Assembly: GCA_012797215.1 (NCBI GenBank) | Contig: JAAZPN010000126.1 | Coordinates: 1-14,281 of the forward strand | Origin: Chloroflexota bacterium | GTDB taxonomy: Bacteria; Chloroflexota; Anaerolineae; Anaerolineales; Anaerolineaceae | DNA: 14,281 bases | Direction: 5' to 3' | Shown here: positions 13,723-14,281 of the stretch, one piece after another | How the letters are laid out: each line of letters opens with the position of its first letter | How positions within the stretch are numbered: the stretch's first letter is position 1 | Program-made: the position numbers and the translations under genes | The notes under the pieces: model-generated | Database searches by the model: none | The model's input: only the letters and a program-made list of their open reading frames with translations | Told to the model about the DNA's origin: nothing

Positions 13723-13916
13723 TTGTCCCTTTGTTATGGACAGCTCCGGTAGAGGCCTAAGCATGACCAATCGCGATGGATAATCCCATCTGCCTTTGAG
13801 CTGTAGTATTCCGGCATCCCCACGATGTGTCGCTATCCTTCCTGTGGCACCGTTTCACCAAGTCTCGCTGGCGCAAAAAAACCTAAAAGTCAAAGATAAC
13901 GCCGCCGCCAGAATCG

Positions 13917-13954
13917 CGAAACCACAAAGAAAACTCAAAGCACGTAAAGTTTCG
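13917..13954. repeat. Phased CACAAAG-type repeat element bounded by inverted CGAAAC/GTTTCG
   Basis: CACAAAG (13923-13929), CTCAAAG (13934-13940) and CGTAAAG (13943-13949) are spaced 9-11 bases apart, close to one helix turn. CGAAAC (13917-13922) and GTTTCG (13949-13954) flank the set as exact inverted copies. Read on the minus strand it resembles the widespread intergenic 'CTTTGTG/CTTTGCG' repeats of environmental bacteria, known to me only by general recall. Confidence 0.5.
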
Positions 13955-14007
13955 TCTTAAAACGATGGGAAATGTCATCCAAGTGTTGAAAAAACGTCGA
14001 ATTAATT

Positions 14008-14035
14008 TTGAGTCAGAATATTTTTTTGATATAAT
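14008..14035 (+). promoter_or_regulatory. Promoter of the EF-G-like gene
   Basis: TTGAGT (14008-14013) and TATAAT (14030-14035) are 16 bases apart, the best matched promoter in the window. Transcription should start near 14042, giving a leader of about 80 bases. Confidence 0.75.
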
Positions 14036-14075
14036 AAAAACTTGGCATATTTATCGATACCAATTATTCTATAAC

Positions 14076-14097
14076 GCGTGGCGCTAACCCGCCACGC
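14076..14097 (+). promoter_or_regulatory. Perfect GC-rich hairpin in the EF-G-like leader
   Basis: GCGTGGCG (14076-14083) and CGCCACGC (14090-14097) are exact inverted copies with the loop CTAACC. No T tract follows, so it is not a terminator. It ends about nine bases before the ribosome site (GGAAGG, 14107-14112), so it could modulate translation or protect the mRNA end. Confidence 0.65.
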
Positions 14098-14120
14098 AAC
14101 TAATAAGGAAGGTCACATCC

Positions 14121-14281
14121 ATGAAAGAATTTTCGACAGCTTCAGTACGCAACATCGTTCTTGCGTCCCACAGCAACTCTGGCAAGACCATGCTCACCGA
14201 AGCATTTCTGCACTTCCCCGGCGCTACCACGCGTATTGGCAAAATTGAAGATGGAACCACCACTTCAGACTTTGACGATGA
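14121..14281 (+). CDS. Elongation factor G-like GTPase, 5' part only
   Basis: The first 53 codons of a translational GTPase, cut by the window edge. The start SVRNIVLASHSNSGKTMLTE matches the opening of EF-G and EF-G-like proteins, and RIGKIEDGTTTSDFDD matches the 'G-K-x-E-D-G-T-x-x-S-D' stretch before switch I, typical of the FusA2-like branch. The P-loop reads S16-H-S-N-S-G21-K22-T23, with Ser where the first Gly of GxxxxGK[ST] is expected. ATG 14121 follows GGAAGG with eight bases between them. It has its own promoter and a leader hairpin. EF-G-like proteins of this branch are often second copies beside the main EF-G; whether this one is the housekeeping factor or a paralogue cannot be decided from 53 residues. 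Confidence 0.85.
   Translation, partial: MKEFSTASVRNIVLASHSNSGKTMLTEAFLHFPGATTRIGKIEDGTTTSDFDD

Larger units (their letters stand above)
13723..14120. other. Gene-free stretch before the EF-G-like gene
   Basis: No convincing coding frame or RNA gene is seen. The first 190 bases show nothing I can name. The right half holds a phased AAAG repeat element (13917-13954), a promoter (14008-14035) and a leader hairpin (14076-14097). Confidence 0.6.

Noticed and set aside
13429..13770. Minus-strand frame spanning the Kelch end and terminator
   Set aside because: It crosses a perfect terminator stem and is antisense to conserved Kelch repeats; no start signal.
13860..13960. CRISPR-like spaced repeats
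   Set aside because: The repeated units are only about seven bases with 2-4 base spacing, far from CRISPR repeat and spacer sizes, and no cas genes are near.

Overview
The window looks like chromosomal DNA from a free-living bacterium, most likely a member of the Chloroflexota (Anaerolineae type). This rests on the gene mix and protein style rather than on any marker gene: a DHH-CBS-tRNA nucleotidyltransferase fusion, a membrane SH3 protein with a Pro/Thr linker, a PG_binding_4/beta-lactamase-like hydrolase, a large secreted Kelch protein ending in a short Tyr-Ile-Pro type tail, and an EF-G-like GTPase. There is no sign of phage, insertion sequence, CRISPR or plasmid functions. Coding regions are fairly GC-rich, while promoters and intergenic gaps are AT-rich with easily read TATAAT-like boxes. 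Several starts are near-cognate or needed correction: GTG for the PP2C phosphatase, and internal ATGs for the alpha/beta hydrolase, the serine hydrolase and the fusion protein.

Layout. Positions 1-905 (minus) hold a polyphosphate kinase 2 whose last codons run to the window edge; its own promoter lies near 982-987. A clear terminator at 1021-1050 separates it from a four-gene minus-strand operon: alpha/beta hydrolase (start 4296), membrane SH3 protein, PP2C phosphatase and OmpR-type response regulator (end 1099), read from a promoter at 4333-4361. Facing it on the plus strand, an extended -10 at 4404-4412 drives a second operon: PG_binding_4/serine hydrolase (4414), DHH-CBS-CCA fusion (5977) and a GNAT acetyltransferase (8628) that overlaps the fusion by four bases. 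A convergent membrane protein gene (9269-9838, minus) has a strong terminator at 9216-9248. Its promoter overlaps that of a divergent esterase (9936-10760, plus). A 472-base gap with repeats and a long leader precedes the secreted Kelch protein (11233-13668), which has a strong terminator. A second 400-base gap holds a phased repeat element and the promoter and leader hairpin of an EF-G-like gene cut by the right edge.

How the genes may work together. The minus operon joins a membrane-anchored extracytoplasmic SH3 domain, a cytoplasmic protein phosphatase and a phospho-receiver transcription factor with no kinase nearby, so it may be an envelope-linked signalling module (inference). The facing operon joins a probable peptidoglycan-associated hydrolase to RNA 3'-end metabolism and an acetyltransferase; a functional link there is not evident from sequence. 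The remaining genes look like ordinary single-gene units.
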